A stretch of DNA of 64,000 bases from the NCBI GenBank assembly GCA_023251255.1, contig JAHEZD010000002.1:62001-126000 (forward strand), given 5' to 3'. Of the stretch, positions 54,422 through 63,288 are shown piece by piece. The notes under the pieces are model-generated. The model made no database searches, was not told the DNA's origin, and was given only the letters and a program-made list of their open reading frames with translations. This DNA is from Chitinophagaceae bacterium. Lineage in GTDB: Bacteria; Bacteroidota; Bacteroidia; Chitinophagales; Chitinophagaceae. Both the position numbers and the translations under genes were made by a program. The number at the start of each line of letters is the position of its first letter. The stretch's first letter is position 1.

Positions 54422-55927
54422 ATGGGAAAGACAACAGGTTTCTTAGAATTTACCAGACAGGCACCAGATAAAAGACCTGTGCAGGAACGTGTAACGGACT
54501 ATAAGGAATACATCAAGCCTTATTCCAAGGAAGAACTGAACAAGCAAAGTGCAAGGTGCATGAACTGTGGTGTACCTTTTTGCCATAGCGGTTGCCCTTT
54601 GGGAAATGTGATCCCTGAATTCAATGATGCTGTATATGATGGCAATTGGGAAGAAGCTTATAGCATTTTAACATCTACCAATAACTTTCCGGAGTTTACT
54701 GGAAGGATCTGCCCTGCACCATGTGAAAGCGCCTGTGTGCTAGGCATCAACCAGCCACCGGTAACCATTGAGGAAATTGAAAAGCATATCATTGAAATAG
54801 CTTTTGAAAAAGGTTTTGTGCAGCCGCGCAAACCCAATTTGCGCTCGGGTAAAAAAATAGCTGTGGTGGGTAGTGGCCCAGCAGGATTGGCTGCTGCAGC
54901 CCAACTGAATTATGCAGGCCATACTGTTACCGTTTTTGAAAGGGACGATGCAGCAGGTGGATTGTTGCGTTATGGCATTCCAGATTTCAAATTGGAGAAA
55001 TGGGTGGTGCAAAGAAGAATTGATTTGCTGGAAGAAGAAGGCGTCATCTTTAAATACCATGCCAATGTAGGTGTGAATATCAGCGTAAATGATTTGTTGA
55101 GGGAATTCAATGCCATTGTACTGGCCGGGGGCAGCACCGCCGCAAGGAACCTGTTCATTCCCGGACGGGAACTGAACGGTGTACACTTTGCCATGGACTT
55201 TTTAAAGCAGAGTAACAAGCGTGTGGCCGGGAAGGACCCATTGGCCAATGCTGCTATTGAAAGCAATATTTTAAATGAAGATGTTTTGGCTACCAAGAAG
55301 AACGTGGTAGTAATTGGCGGTGGTGATACTGGTAGCGACTGTGTGGGCACCAGTAATAGGCAGGGTGCAGCATCCGTGACCCAATTTGAGCTGATGCCCA
55401 AACCTGCTGAAGCAAGAACACAGCACATGCCCTGGCCCACATTCCCCATGATCCTAAAAACAACCACTTCGCATGAAGAAGGTGTGGCAAGGCACTGGGC
55501 AGTGAATACCAAGGAATTTGTGGGTGATGGCAATGGTAATTTGAAAGCCCTGAAAATTGTGGACCTTGAGTGGAAGATTACCGAAGATGGTAAACCGGCC
55601 AACTTTGTGGAAGTAGCTGGCAGCGAAAAGGAAATCCCTTGTGAACTGTCATTATTGGCCATGGGATTTGTGCACCCGCAGCATATTGGCATGGTGCAGG
55701 AACTGGATGTGGAACTTGACAGACGTGGCAATGTAAAAGCGTCTGAACATGACTACCAAACAAACATAGCCAAAGTATTTACTGCCGGTGACATGCGCCG
55801 CGGACAGAGCCTAGTGGTTTGGGCCATTAGCGAAGGGCGTGAATGTGCAAGGAAAGTGGATGAGTTCTTAATGGGCAGTTCGTTACTGGAAACAAAGGAT
55901 GCGAGCTTGCTGCATGAATTGGTATGA
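54422..55927 (+). CDS. gltD: Glutamate synthase, small subunit
   Basis: A 501-residue flavoprotein that passes electrons from NAD(P)H to GltB. The N-terminal 4Fe-4S ligands are in CMNCGVPFCHSGCPLGNVIP and ICPAPCESACVLG. The FAD loop is VVGSGPAGLAAAAQLNYAG, and the NADPH loop is VIGGGDTGSDCVGTS. Length is normal. It forms the functional pair with gltB but is separated from it by about 1 kb. A terminator follows. Confidence 0.97.
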   Translation: MGKTTGFLEFTRQAPDKRPVQERVTDYKEYIKPYSKEELNKQSARCMNCGVPFCHSGCPLGNVIPEFNDAVYDGNWEEAYSILTSTNNFPEFTGRICPAPCESACVLGINQPPVTIEEIEKHIIEIAFEKGFVQPRKPNLRSGKKIAVVGSGPAGLAAAAQLNYAGHTVTVFERDDAAGGLLRYGIPDFKLEKWVVQRRIDLLEEEGVIFKYHANVGVNISVNDLLREFNAIVLAGGSTAARNLFIPGRELNGVHFAMDFLKQSNKRVAGKDPLANAAIESNILNEDVLATKKNVVVIGGGDTGSDCVGTSNRQGAASVTQFELMPKPAEARTQHMPWPTFPMILKTTTSHEEGVARHWAVNTKEFVGDGNGNLKALKIVDLEWKITEDGKPANFVEVAGSEKEIPCELSLLAMGFVHPQHIGMVQELDVELDRRGNVKASEHDYQTNIAKVFTAGDMRRGQSLVVWAISEGRECARKVDEFLMGSSLLETKDASLLHELV

Positions 55928-55947
55928 ATAAATTGAAATAGTTAATA

Positions 55948-55978
55948 AAAAAGGTTCCAGACATACTGGAACCTTTTT
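55948..55978. terminator. Bidirectional terminator between gltD and the TonB receptor
   Basis: A 13-bp perfect stem (AAAAAGGTTCCAG paired with its reverse complement) around a 5-base loop has A and T runs on either side. It can end transcription of both convergent genes. Confidence 0.9.
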
Positions 55979-56000
55979 GTTTGTTAATAGCCTAAATAAA

Positions 56001-58184
56001 CTACAGTTTAATTTTCAGCCCCCCATTTACCACAAAGCCTTCCAGGTGGTTCCAGATATCGTCGAAACTTGGATTGGTATATGGTGCATTGACCACTTGT
56101 TTGTACCTGCTCTGGCGCTGGTCGGTAAAATTTTCAAAGTTGATGAAGAAGGCAATTTTGTGGATGGTTTTCTCTGCCATGAAACCAAGCTCCCAAAAAG
56201 ATGGGGTCCTGCTACCATTGTATAAATACTGCCGGTCGGTAAAATAAGCTTCCAATCCAAACTTGAAATTATTTTCTTTTTCATAAAGCAGTGCAAGGTT
56301 CAGTTTGCTCTTGGGAAGTAATGGCAGGAACTGGTTGCTTGTTAAATAAGTTGCCTTGGCATCGGTGAAGGTATAGCCAACAAAAAGCTTGAAATCTTCC
56401 TTGAAAATCAATTTTACATTGGTCTCAAAACCTTTGCTTTGTGTGGGCTTGCTGGCATTGGTAAAAAAATAGCCGCCAATTGCATTGCCTTGCAGCACCA
56501 GAGGGTTGCTGATGCTGGTAAAGAAAAACAACTGGTTAATGCTCAACGAGAAATCCTCACCAAACTTGGATCTGTAATTGATATCTGCAGTCGCCCCGAT
56601 ACTTTTTTCCGCCCTTGCATTGTTCAGGGGCAGGAGATTTTGGTACTGCATGGTTTCTGTTTGCTCCGTAAAAATGGTAGGTGACTTATAGCCCAGGCCT
56701 CCACCAATTCTGGATGAAAGCTTATTGCTCAATTTGAACAATGCAGAAATACGCGGCAATAGGAATGTTTGATTGTTCCTGTAATATTGGTTTTTATAGT
56801 TGGCATTGTCCAAACGCAAACCAGTTTCCATTTTCACTTTATCCGTTATGTCCCAAGTATCCTGAAAGTACACACCTGCTGTAGTAGTTTGAGCAGTTAA
56901 ATCAGTTGAAGGAAATTCTTTGTGCTTGAACTTATCAAACACAAAATTCACCCCGCCAATCAATGTATGGTTTTTTTTGATGAACAGATAAGATGCATCC
57001 GTAAAGCTGTTGGTATTGAACCCTGAAAAAGTATAGGCTGGAATGTTGATGCCCCTGTCAAACAGGCTTAAGCTCTGCTTCACTTTCAAGCTACTTTTAT
57101 TGGCAAGTTGCTGATCCAGTTCAAAACTTGTTGTATTGCGTAGGGTACTGTTCCGTTCAAAGTAAACATGATTATTGTTTGCATGGCCATTGATTACCTG
57201 CATATCACCTCCAGTATTGGAACCCTTGGTAAAACTGTTACCGAGTATTAAAGTTGTATGGTCATTAGGATAGTAGAACAATCTAGGATTGACCGTAAAA
57301 TTATTTGATTTTGGAAGTTCCGAAAACCCATCATCATCCACATCGTACGCTTTTTGGAAATTTACCAGACCGAGGAACGTATATCCCCATTTGCCTTTTT
57401 TTTGTGAAGCATAGCCACCCAAGTTTGTTTGTCCGATATTGGATTGGTTGAGCATGAAATTGTAGGCTGGTTGTTCCTTCGGTGTTCTGGAAATGAAATT
57501 CACCACACCTGCAATGGCCCCACCACCATATAAAGTGGAGGATGGCCCTTTGATTATTTCTACCTGTTTCAGGTCCAATGGTGGAATTTCGAGGATGCTC
57601 AAACCGCTGGCAAAATTGCCAAAGTTGGCGTAGCCGTCCTTTAAAAGTTGCGTGTACCTTCCGTCCAGGCCCTGTACACGGATACTTGCGTTGCCCGATG
57701 TAGCCGATGTTTGCTGTACCTGCAGACCGGTACTTTCATGCAGTATCATGGAGACATTGGATGGCCGCATATTGCTTTTCTCTTCTACTTCTTCGCCATC
57801 AATGGTTTCAACTCTTGTGGGTGTATTATTGCTGGTCCTGCTGGTCCTGGTTGATTGTACAACCACTTCCTCAATCTCCGCTTCTTCAGCCATCAAATAG
57901 ATGTCTATTACTGCTGGAGATGCTAAAGGGAAAATAAGTGTATCGGTTTTGATGGAATAACCTGTGTGGCTGAAACTGATCAGTTGCTGGCCATCCTGAA
58001 TATCCTTGAGCTCAACCAATCCATTTGTATTTGAAACAGTATGGATGGCTGTTCTGTTTATTTGAACAGTAACATTTGCCAATGGTTGTTTTGTACGGTT
58101 GTCCTTGATAACTGCTTTGAAATTGTGCTGGCTATTTGCTGCTAGGTTCAATAGCAGGAAGGAAAGAAAAAATATTTTCTTCAT
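56001..58184 (-). CDS. TonB-dependent outer-membrane receptor
   Basis: A 727-residue protein. The ATG at 58184 gives signal peptide MKKIFFLSFLLLNLAANSQ. A carboxypeptidase-regulatory-like domain (about 20-105), a plug domain (VETIDGEEVEE to IKGPSSTLYGGGAIAGVVNF) and a 22-strand beta-barrel ending VNGGLKIKL follow. It transports a small ligand, probably a metal or siderophore-like complex, driven by TonB. A Cys-rich small gene directly upstream in the same direction suggests a metal-related role. Confidence 0.93.
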   Translation of the reverse strand: MKKIFFLSFLLLNLAANSQHNFKAVIKDNRTKQPLANVTVQINRTAIHTVSNTNGLVELKDIQDGQQLISFSHTGYSIKTDTLIFPLASPAVIDIYLMAEEAEIEEVVVQSTRTSRTSNNTPTRVETIDGEEVEEKSNMRPSNVSMILHESTGLQVQQTSATSGNASIRVQGLDGRYTQLLKDGYANFGNFASGLSILEIPPLDLKQVEIIKGPSSTLYGGGAIAGVVNFISRTPKEQPAYNFMLNQSNIGQTNLGGYASQKKGKWGYTFLGLVNFQKAYDVDDDGFSELPKSNNFTVNPRLFYYPNDHTTLILGNSFTKGSNTGGDMQVINGHANNNHVYFERNSTLRNTTSFELDQQLANKSSLKVKQSLSLFDRGINIPAYTFSGFNTNSFTDASYLFIKKNHTLIGGVNFVFDKFKHKEFPSTDLTAQTTTAGVYFQDTWDITDKVKMETGLRLDNANYKNQYYRNNQTFLLPRISALFKLSNKLSSRIGGGLGYKSPTIFTEQTETMQYQNLLPLNNARAEKSIGATADINYRSKFGEDFSLSINQLFFFTSISNPLVLQGNAIGGYFFTNASKPTQSKGFETNVKLIFKEDFKLFVGYTFTDAKATYLTSNQFLPLLPKSKLNLALLYEKENNFKFGLEAYFTDRQYLYNGSRTPSFWELGFMAEKTIHKIAFFINFENFTDQRQSRYKQVVNAPYTNPSFDDIWNHLEGFVVNGGLKIKL

Positions 58185-58276
58185 TTTATTTTGAAAAATT
58201 AAGTTGATGAAATAATAGGGAGCTGCATGTTGGTTCATAACACGGAGCCTGTTGTGGGCATAAGGAACCCATTTCA

Positions 58277-58588
58277 TCAACCCATCTTGGGCGGTTGCCA
58301 AATAGAAGAAAAATTAGTTTGAAGAACAAAAAGATGGAACTGCCCCTTTGTTTCCAATTCCTTAAAAAGTGGAGGGCTATCTGTGCTTGGAGTTTTTGCG
58401 GTACATACTGTTTGGCAGCAGGAACAATGGCAGAATGGTGAGCAAGCTTCCTCATCGTGGTGCTGCCCGTCCTTACTGGCTGTATGGGAAATGCTGGTTG
58501 CACATTCCTCTTTCCTGTCATTATCTGCACAGGGCAAACAAGTGATTGCCAACAAATAGAAACTGAATATGCATGCTAACCATTTCAT
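58277..58588 (-). CDS. Small Cys/His-rich exported protein (DUF6660-like)
   Basis: A 103-residue protein with a signal peptide (MKWLACIFSFYLLAITCLPC). A central Cys/His cluster reads HHDEEACSPFCHCSCCQTVC, suited to Cu or Zn binding. The arrangement resembles the DUF6660 family often found beside heavy-metal resistance genes in Bacteroidota. It ends 92 bases before the TonB receptor gene in the same direction. Confidence 0.8.
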   Translation of the reverse strand: MKWLACIFSFYLLAITCLPCADNDRKEECATSISHTASKDGQHHDEEACSPFCHCSCCQTVCTAKTPSTDSPPLFKELETKGQFHLFVLQTNFSSIWQPPKMG

Positions 58589-58775
58589 TCACTCGTTTGG
58601 GTTGCTCGTTAAGTATTGTTTTTACTGGCCGTTTGTATGCTCAGTAGCAATTCAAGAATGGCTTACAAAGAAAATGTCATTTTAAAATTAGAAATTTAAA
58701 AGGACATTTTCTTTTTTTTACGCTTCACACAAGCCATATTCAATAACTGTTTCTAACCGTTGCCAGTTTCGTTAG

Positions 58776-60302
58776 TTACAAGCTCTTTATTTCAGTTACC
58801 AATTTTTGCAGGGCGGCTTTGGCATCCCCAAAAAGCATGGAAGTCTTTGGCGCAAAGAACAAATCGTTTTCAATGCCCGCATAACCGGGTTTCATGCTAC
58901 GTTTGTTTACGATAACTGTTTTAGCAGTTTCCACTTCCAAGATGGGCATACCATAAATGGGGGAGGAGGGGTCATTTTTAGCGGCAGGATTCACCACATC
59001 ATTGGCACCCAATATCAACACCACATCCGTGTTCTTGAACACATCGTTTGCTTCTTCCATTTCCAGCAGCTTTTCATAGCTTACATCTGCTTCTGCCAGC
59101 AGTACGTTCATGTGGCCTGGCATGCGTCCAGCTACAGGGTGGATGGCGTATTTCACTTCCACACCTTTCTCCTCCAATAATTTTTCCAGTTCATGGCAGG
59201 TATGCTGTGCCTGTGCCACTGCTAATCCATAACCCGGAACAATCATCACGCGGTTTGCATAAGCCATTACAGTAGCAGCATCACTAATGGAAATTTCTTT
59301 ATAATTTCCTTGGTCCTTTGCACCATCAGCAGCTTTTGCATTATTGCTGCCAAATGCACCAAGCAGCACATTTTGCAAGCTCCGGTTCATGGCCTTGCAC
59401 ATGAGCAGCGTAAGCAATGTACCTGCTGCACCTACCAGAATCCCTCCGGTCAACATTACTTGGTTGCCGTAGAGGAAACCGCCAAATGCAGCGGCCATAC
59501 CTGTTAAGGAGTTCAACAAAGAAATAACCACTGGCATATCCGCCCCACCGATTGGCAACACGAACATCACACCATATACCAATGCCAATGCTATGATTCC
59601 ATAGAACAAATATATCTGGGATGGTACCATGCCATAATGTGCAACGGTTCCATCAGTCATCGTAAAACCAATGATGCCGGCTACGGAACCATTGATAGGT
59701 GTTTTTAAAATATACCAAGCACAAAGGCTAACCAATCCAATTAATAGGGCCAGGTTTACATAGGTCTGCCCATTATAGTTTACATCTTTTATTTTACCGT
59801 TCAACTTGCCCCAGGCAATCATGCTACCTGCAAAGGAAACAGAACCGATTACCATGCCCACCACAATAATCAGCATATGCAAATGGTTCACGTCACCGGA
59901 AATCAGCATGAATCCGGGCAGGTTCGAAACACTTTCCCAAACTAGTGCGTGATCAGTAATATGCTTGAATTCCAAGATACTAATCAGCATGGCACATGCG
60001 CCGCCCATACCGTTGAAGAGGCTCACCATCTCCGGCATGGAAGTCATCTTCACTTTTTTGGCTGCAATGAAACCTATGATGGTGCCTACTACAAGCCCAC
60101 CAAAAATCCAAACATAGTTATGGAGCTTATGGCCATCTTCATCCCTGTACAAAAAGATGGTGGCGAATATGGAAATGGTCATGCCGAAAGCTGCCACCAA
60201 ATTGCCCTTACGTGCAGATTCGGGATGCGAAAGCATTTTAAGGCCAATGATGAATGTCAGTGAACCTATGAGGTATGCAATGGTTAGTAAACTGAAGCCC
60301 AT
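58776..60302 (-). CDS. pntB: NAD(P) transhydrogenase, beta subunit
   Basis: A 508-residue inner-membrane protein. The first 300 residues hold about nine transmembrane helices; the C-terminal domain binds NADP(H), with IVPGYGLAVAQAQH, GRMPGHMNVLLAEA and VLILGANDVVNPAAKNDPSS. With PntAa and PntAb it couples proton flow to hydride transfer from NADH to NADP. It is the last gene of the pntAa-pntAb-pntB operon. Confidence 0.96.
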   Translation of the reverse strand: MGFSLLTIAYLIGSLTFIIGLKMLSHPESARKGNLVAAFGMTISIFATIFLYRDEDGHKLHNYVWIFGGLVVGTIIGFIAAKKVKMTSMPEMVSLFNGMGGACAMLISILEFKHITDHALVWESVSNLPGFMLISGDVNHLHMLIIVVGMVIGSVSFAGSMIAWGKLNGKIKDVNYNGQTYVNLALLIGLVSLCAWYILKTPINGSVAGIIGFTMTDGTVAHYGMVPSQIYLFYGIIALALVYGVMFVLPIGGADMPVVISLLNSLTGMAAAFGGFLYGNQVMLTGGILVGAAGTLLTLLMCKAMNRSLQNVLLGAFGSNNAKAADGAKDQGNYKEISISDAATVMAYANRVMIVPGYGLAVAQAQHTCHELEKLLEEKGVEVKYAIHPVAGRMPGHMNVLLAEADVSYEKLLEMEEANDVFKNTDVVLILGANDVVNPAAKNDPSSPIYGMPILEVETAKTVIVNKRSMKPGYAGIENDLFFAPKTSMLFGDAKAALQKLVTEIKSL

Positions 60303-60396
60303 ATATAATGTGATAATATGATGATGAGATAATGTGCTAATTCGATAATATGCTAATGTGCTAATGGCAACGAAGCGTAACCATTACATTTCTTCT

Positions 60397-60729
60397 TTAA
60401 TTTTTAGCTGCAGTTTTCTTCTTCTTGAACATTTCAAGCATCCTGTCCGTTACCACAAATCCGCCCACTACATTCAATGTTCCCAATACAACAGCTAAGA
60501 AGCCAATGCCCAATGCTAAATAGTTTCCTGCATCAACCCTGCCCATTACAATGATGGCACCAATGATTACCACACCATGTATGGCGTTGGCACCACTCAT
60601 TAAAGGGGTGTGTAACACACTTGGTACACGGCCAATCACTTCTATTCCCAAGAAGATGGAAAGTATAACGATGTAGACCATTTCAATGTGGAGCGTGAAC
60701 CAATGTAGTAGATGCTGTATCTGTTCCAT
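60397..60729 (-). CDS. pntAb: NAD(P) transhydrogenase, alpha subunit membrane part (PntAb)
   Basis: A 110-residue membrane protein with three or four helices. VYIVILSIFLGIEVIGRVPS and LMSGANAIHGVVIIGAIIVM are the transmembrane channel motifs. Here the alpha subunit is split into two genes, as in Rhodospirillum-type enzymes. The ATG at 60729 (MEQIQHLL) is preferred over an upstream start. It stands 150 bases downstream of pntAa and 94 upstream of pntB. Confidence 0.94.
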   Translation of the reverse strand: MEQIQHLLHWFTLHIEMVYIVILSIFLGIEVIGRVPSVLHTPLMSGANAIHGVVIIGAIIVMGRVDAGNYLALGIGFLAVVLGTLNVVGGFVVTDRMLEMFKKKKTAAKN

Positions 60730-60879
60730 AAAAATGTATTTGAAAGATTGATATTCAATATTGTTATGCCTTAATCCAGGCAACTATTGATTTACGCTAA
60801 GCAGTGGTTCAATAGTTAAGTACAGTGTCTGGCATCAAACTTTTACCCTATACCTTACACACCCAACCTTTGACCTTTT

Positions 60880-61998
60880 CTACAGACCCTTCACTCTCTC
60901 ATGTACCACTTCACCAGCATGCGTTATGCAGCAACCTTTCACCAGGTCATCTTCAAAGTTCAGGTTCAGGTTACCATCCTTATCTATAACGAGCTGCAGG
61001 AAGTTCATTACATTCTTGCCGTACACTTTGCTTGCATCAAAAGGCATTCCGCTGGGCAGGTTACTGTTGCCAACAATCAGTACACCTTTATCAGTAACAA
61101 AATGTTCATTGTTTTTTGTGAGGGGGGTGTTGCCACCTGTAGCAGCAGCCAGGTCAATGATCACGCTGCCATTGCGCATGGAGTTCAACATTTCCTGCGT
61201 AATCAAAATAGGGGCTTTCTTGCCGGGAATCTGTGCCGTGGTTATGATCACATCGGCCTTGGCCACACTTTCAGCTATTTTCTGCTGCTGTTTCTGTTTG
61301 TATTCTTCACTTTGTTCCACCGCATAGCCGCCTGCTTTGGTAGCATCTGCTGCACCTTCCACTTCCACGAACTTTGCACCAAGGCTCATTACTTCTTCCT
61401 TCACTGCAGGGCGTGTATCGAACACTTCCACCACTGCACCCAAACGTTTGGCTGTGGCAATGGCCTGTAGCCCGGCCACACCTGCACCTAGGATCAATAC
61501 TTTTGCTGGAGGGATGCTGCCGGCTGCGGTCATGAACATGGGGAAATACCTTGGCAACAAAGTGGCTGACAATAATACTGCACGGTAACCTGCAATGTTT
61601 GCTTGACTGCTCAGTACATCCATGCTCTGGGCACGTGTGGTACGGGGAATCATGTCCATGCTGAAAGTGGAAACATTTTTAGCAGCCCATTGCTTCATAT
61701 CGTTGAAGTTGAACAATGGCTGAAAAATGCCCAGCACTACAGCATTGCTCTTCAATCCGCTGATATCATCGGCAGAAAGGATGTTGAGGGAAAGCACAAT
61801 ATCGCTTTGTAGTACCTGTGCCCTGCTTCCTACTGTGGCGCCCTTTTGTGTATAGGCTTCGTTGGTGGCATAGGCATTGGCCCCTGCTCCATCTTCAATA
61901 ATTACCTGAACATTTTTTTTGAGAAGCGCTTCCACCTGTTCGGGCAACAGGGAAACCCTGTTTTCGCCCTGTGGTTCTTTAAGTATGCCTGCAATCAA
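60880..61998 (-). CDS. pntAa: NAD(P) transhydrogenase, alpha subunit NAD-binding part (PntAa)
   Basis: A 372-residue soluble subunit that binds NAD(H). It starts MIAGILKEPQGENRVSLLPE, the family N-terminus, from a TTG codon. RTTRAQSMDVLSSQANIAGY, VLILGAGVAGLQAIATAKRLG and a beta-alpha-beta NAD site are conserved. It heads the three-gene pnt operon. A TATTTTCG box lies upstream on the minus strand in the divergent region shared with the glycosyltransferase gene. Confidence 0.95.
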   Translation of the reverse strand: MIAGILKEPQGENRVSLLPEQVEALLKKNVQVIIEDGAGANAYATNEAYTQKGATVGSRAQVLQSDIVLSLNILSADDISGLKSNAVVLGIFQPLFNFNDMKQWAAKNVSTFSMDMIPRTTRAQSMDVLSSQANIAGYRAVLLSATLLPRYFPMFMTAAGSIPPAKVLILGAGVAGLQAIATAKRLGAVVEVFDTRPAVKEEVMSLGAKFVEVEGAADATKAGGYAVEQSEEYKQKQQQKIAESVAKADVIITTAQIPGKKAPILITQEMLNSMRNGSVIIDLAAATGGNTPLTKNNEHFVTDKGVLIVGNSNLPSGMPFDASKVYGKNVMNFLQLVIDKDGNLNLNFEDDLVKGCCITHAGEVVHERVKGL

Positions 61999-62073
61999 GG
62001 GAGTTGGTTTTTGATTTGGATGCGAAAATATTGCATTTAATGTAACAATAACTGATTTATATCAGCGCGGTTC

Positions 62074-63279
62074 ATGAATAAAACCACCAAGGGCCCTATA
62101 CTGCAATGGGGAACGGTTGCACAATGGGCTATCGTTTATATTTGCCCAAACCATTTGATTTTGCCCAAACTCATTTTCACTGTTACCAACGACCTTAGCT
62201 ATGACCAGCGCATGCAACGTATTTGCAGTTCACTGGCCAATAATGGTTACGAGGTTTTGTTGGTTGGCAGGAAATGGAGGGATTCTTCTGTGCTAAAAGA
62301 GCAACCTTTTAAGCAGCGGAGATTGAAATGCTGGTTCAATAAAGGGCTCCTGTTTTATGGTGAATACAATATCCGGTTGTTTTTCTTTTTGCTTTTTGTA
62401 GGAGCGGATGCTTTTTGTGCCATAGACCTGGATACTATCCTGCCCAATTATTTTGCTTCATTCATCAGGAACAAGAAAAGACTGTATGATGCACATGAAC
62501 TATTTACGGAGCAGAAGGAAATAGTAACAAGGCCATCGGTCCATAAAATATGGTTGGCCATAGAAAGGTTTGCAGTCCCGAAATTCAGGCATGGTTATAC
62601 AGTGAACCTCTTTATTAGGGATGAACTGAACAGGAGATACGGTGTGGATTACGGCATAATTAGGAACCTACCGGTTCTATCAACCATCCAACCCATTGAG
62701 CAGGCGGGCATCCAACATCGGTTCATTATTTACCAAGGTGCGGTCAATGAAGGCAGGAGTTTTGAAACGCTCATCCCCGCTATGAAAGAAGTGGACGCGA
62801 AGTTGCTAATAGTTGGTAAGGGCAATTTCTTTGAACAAACGAAACAGCTAATCGAAAAGAACAACCTTTCAACCAAAGTTGAACTGAAAGGTTATATGGC
62901 CCCAGATGAACTGAGGCAGTTGACCCCGCGGTCAATATTTGGATTGACCCTGTTTGAGGATGCAGGCTTGAACCAATATTATTCATTGTCGAACCGCTTT
63001 TTTGATTACATCATGGCGGGTATTCCACAGGTATGTGTGGGCTATCCTGAATACAGGGCCATCAACGATGAGCATGAAGTGGCTTTGTTAGTAAATGATA
63101 CCGAGCAGGAAACATTGGTAGCAGCTTTGAACAAATTACTGGATGATGCTGTTTTATATGAAAGGCTGCGGTTGAACTGCTTGCGGGCGAGGCAAGTGCT
63201 GAACTGGAACAGCGAAGGGGAGAAATTGACAGCTTATTGGTTGAGTTTATTTGCCAACCAGCATTCTTCTTTGACCTGA
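62074..63279 (+). CDS. Glycosyltransferase (GT4-like)
   Basis: A GT-B-fold glycosyltransferase of about 370-401 residues. LPKLIFTVTNDLSYDQRMQR is the likely beginning, and the donor half has KLLIVGKGNFFEQTKQLIEK, LKGYMAPDELRQL and SNRFFDYIMAGIPQVCVGYP. The first ATG at 62074 adds about 29 residues unlike the family, and a TATATTTG box at 62137-62144 would lie inside that segment. TTG at 62155 or 62161 is a plausible true start. A second glycosyltransferase follows 9 bases later, so both may act in one polysaccharide pathway. Confidence 0.85.
   Translation: MNKTTKGPILQWGTVAQWAIVYICPNHLILPKLIFTVTNDLSYDQRMQRICSSLANNGYEVLLVGRKWRDSSVLKEQPFKQRRLKCWFNKGLLFYGEYNIRLFFFLLFVGADAFCAIDLDTILPNYFASFIRNKKRLYDAHELFTEQKEIVTRPSVHKIWLAIERFAVPKFRHGYTVNLFIRDELNRRYGVDYGIIRNLPVLSTIQPIEQAGIQHRFIIYQGAVNEGRSFETLIPAMKEVDAKLLIVGKGNFFEQTKQLIEKNNLSTKVELKGYMAPDELRQLTPRSIFGLTLFEDAGLNQYYSLSNRFFDYIMAGIPQVCVGYPEYRAINDEHEVALLVNDTEQETLVAALNKLLDDAVLYERLRLNCLRARQVLNWNSEGEKLTAYWLSLFANQHSSLT
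62117..62144 (+). promoter_or_regulatory. Candidate promoter inside the 5' end of the glycosyltransferase frame
   Basis: TTG at 62117-62119, a 17-base spacer and TATATTTG at 62137-62144 match the Bacteroidota promoter form. If real, transcription starts near 62151 and the ATG at 62074 cannot be used. Confidence 0.4.
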
Positions 63280-63288
63280 AAACAAACA

